Of a stretch of 32,940 nucleotides of DNA, positions 32,903 to 32,940 are shown piece by piece. The position numbers and the translations under genes are program-made. The notes under the pieces were generated by a model. It did no database searches. It worked only from the letters and a program-made list of their open reading frames with translations, and was not told where the DNA came from. The stretch is taken from NCBI GenBank assembly GCA_012719455.1, contig JAAYAJ010000005.1, positions 1 to 32,940 of the forward strand, given 5' to 3'. How positions within the stretch are numbered: the stretch's first letter is position 1; every line of letters starts with the position of its first letter. The stretch comes from Acidobacteriota bacterium. Lineage in GTDB: Bacteria > Acidobacteriota > UBA6911.

Positions 32903-32940
32903 AGAGCTTATTCCGCTTCCAGGCAAAATTCCGGAGCATC

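Noticed and set aside
1-32940. CRISPR arrays, tRNA and rRNA genes, phage or plasmid functions
   Set aside because: No regularly spaced repeats, no cloverleaf or rRNA-like segments, and no integrase, replication or structural phage genes were recognised on either strand.

Overview
The window is high-GC bacterial DNA, densely packed with about 26 protein genes. The combination of an anaerobe-type gene set (tungsten-type aldehyde:ferredoxin oxidoreductase, ferredoxin-nitroreductase, traces of rubrerythrin and of an NADH-dehydrogenase-like module), a PEP-CTERM-type C-terminus, a carboxypeptidase-regulatory/TPR exported protein and a TonB receptor suggests a Gram-negative anaerobe or facultative anaerobe. 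Acidobacteriota is my best guess; this is inference, because there is no rRNA or other marker in the window.

Left part (1-10.3 kb), core metabolism: an acetyl-CoA hydrolase/CoA-transferase family gene (-), serC (+), a polyamine pair read leftwards (deoxyhypusine-synthase-family gene, then a type III ornithine-decarboxylase-like gene), ilvC of the fungal-like type (-), a membrane-anchored metallophosphoesterase (+), a small ACT-like protein (+) and citramalate synthase cimA (+). cimA is preceded by a complete Ile/Thr leader-peptide attenuator: a 23-codon peptide, an antiterminator segment that mimics the terminator's 3' arm, and an 11-bp terminator followed by nine T. ilvC and cimA both feed isoleucine synthesis.

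Middle part (10.3-23 kb): two tandem TolC-family outer-membrane genes (-), a PilZ protein (-), a ferredoxin-nitroreductase (+), malic enzyme (-), a TrpB2-type tryptophan synthase beta gene whose end overlaps the start of a BtuB-like TonB-dependent receptor (-), a DUF4416-type gene with an arylamine N-acetyltransferase-type gene (-), and an FAD-dependent amine/amino-acid oxidoreductase (+).

Right part (23-33 kb) is more unusual. It holds a rubrerythrin remnant, an exported TPR protein, and a chimeric ORF that joins the start of a response-regulator receiver to the tail of a NuoF/HydB-type subunit. That chimera lies directly before a HoxU/NuoG-like iron-sulfur gene and looks like the scar of a lost redox operon. 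Next come an exported SAM-dependent methyltransferase, a short-chain dehydrogenase, and an exported two-domain UGSC-like protein. The last has an in-frame TGA at 27604-27606, followed at once by a SECIS-like hairpin, so it is best read as one 574-residue selenoprotein and not as two genes. An aldehyde ferredoxin oxidoreductase (-), a PEP-CTERM-type protein (-) and a CAP/SCP-domain protein (+) close the window; the last two diverge from a region with a CRP/FNR-like palindrome.

The two most rewarding signals are the cimA attenuator and the U-S-S-C selenoprotein. Both are hidden from routine ORF calling. No rRNA, tRNA, CRISPR array or intact insertion sequence was seen.
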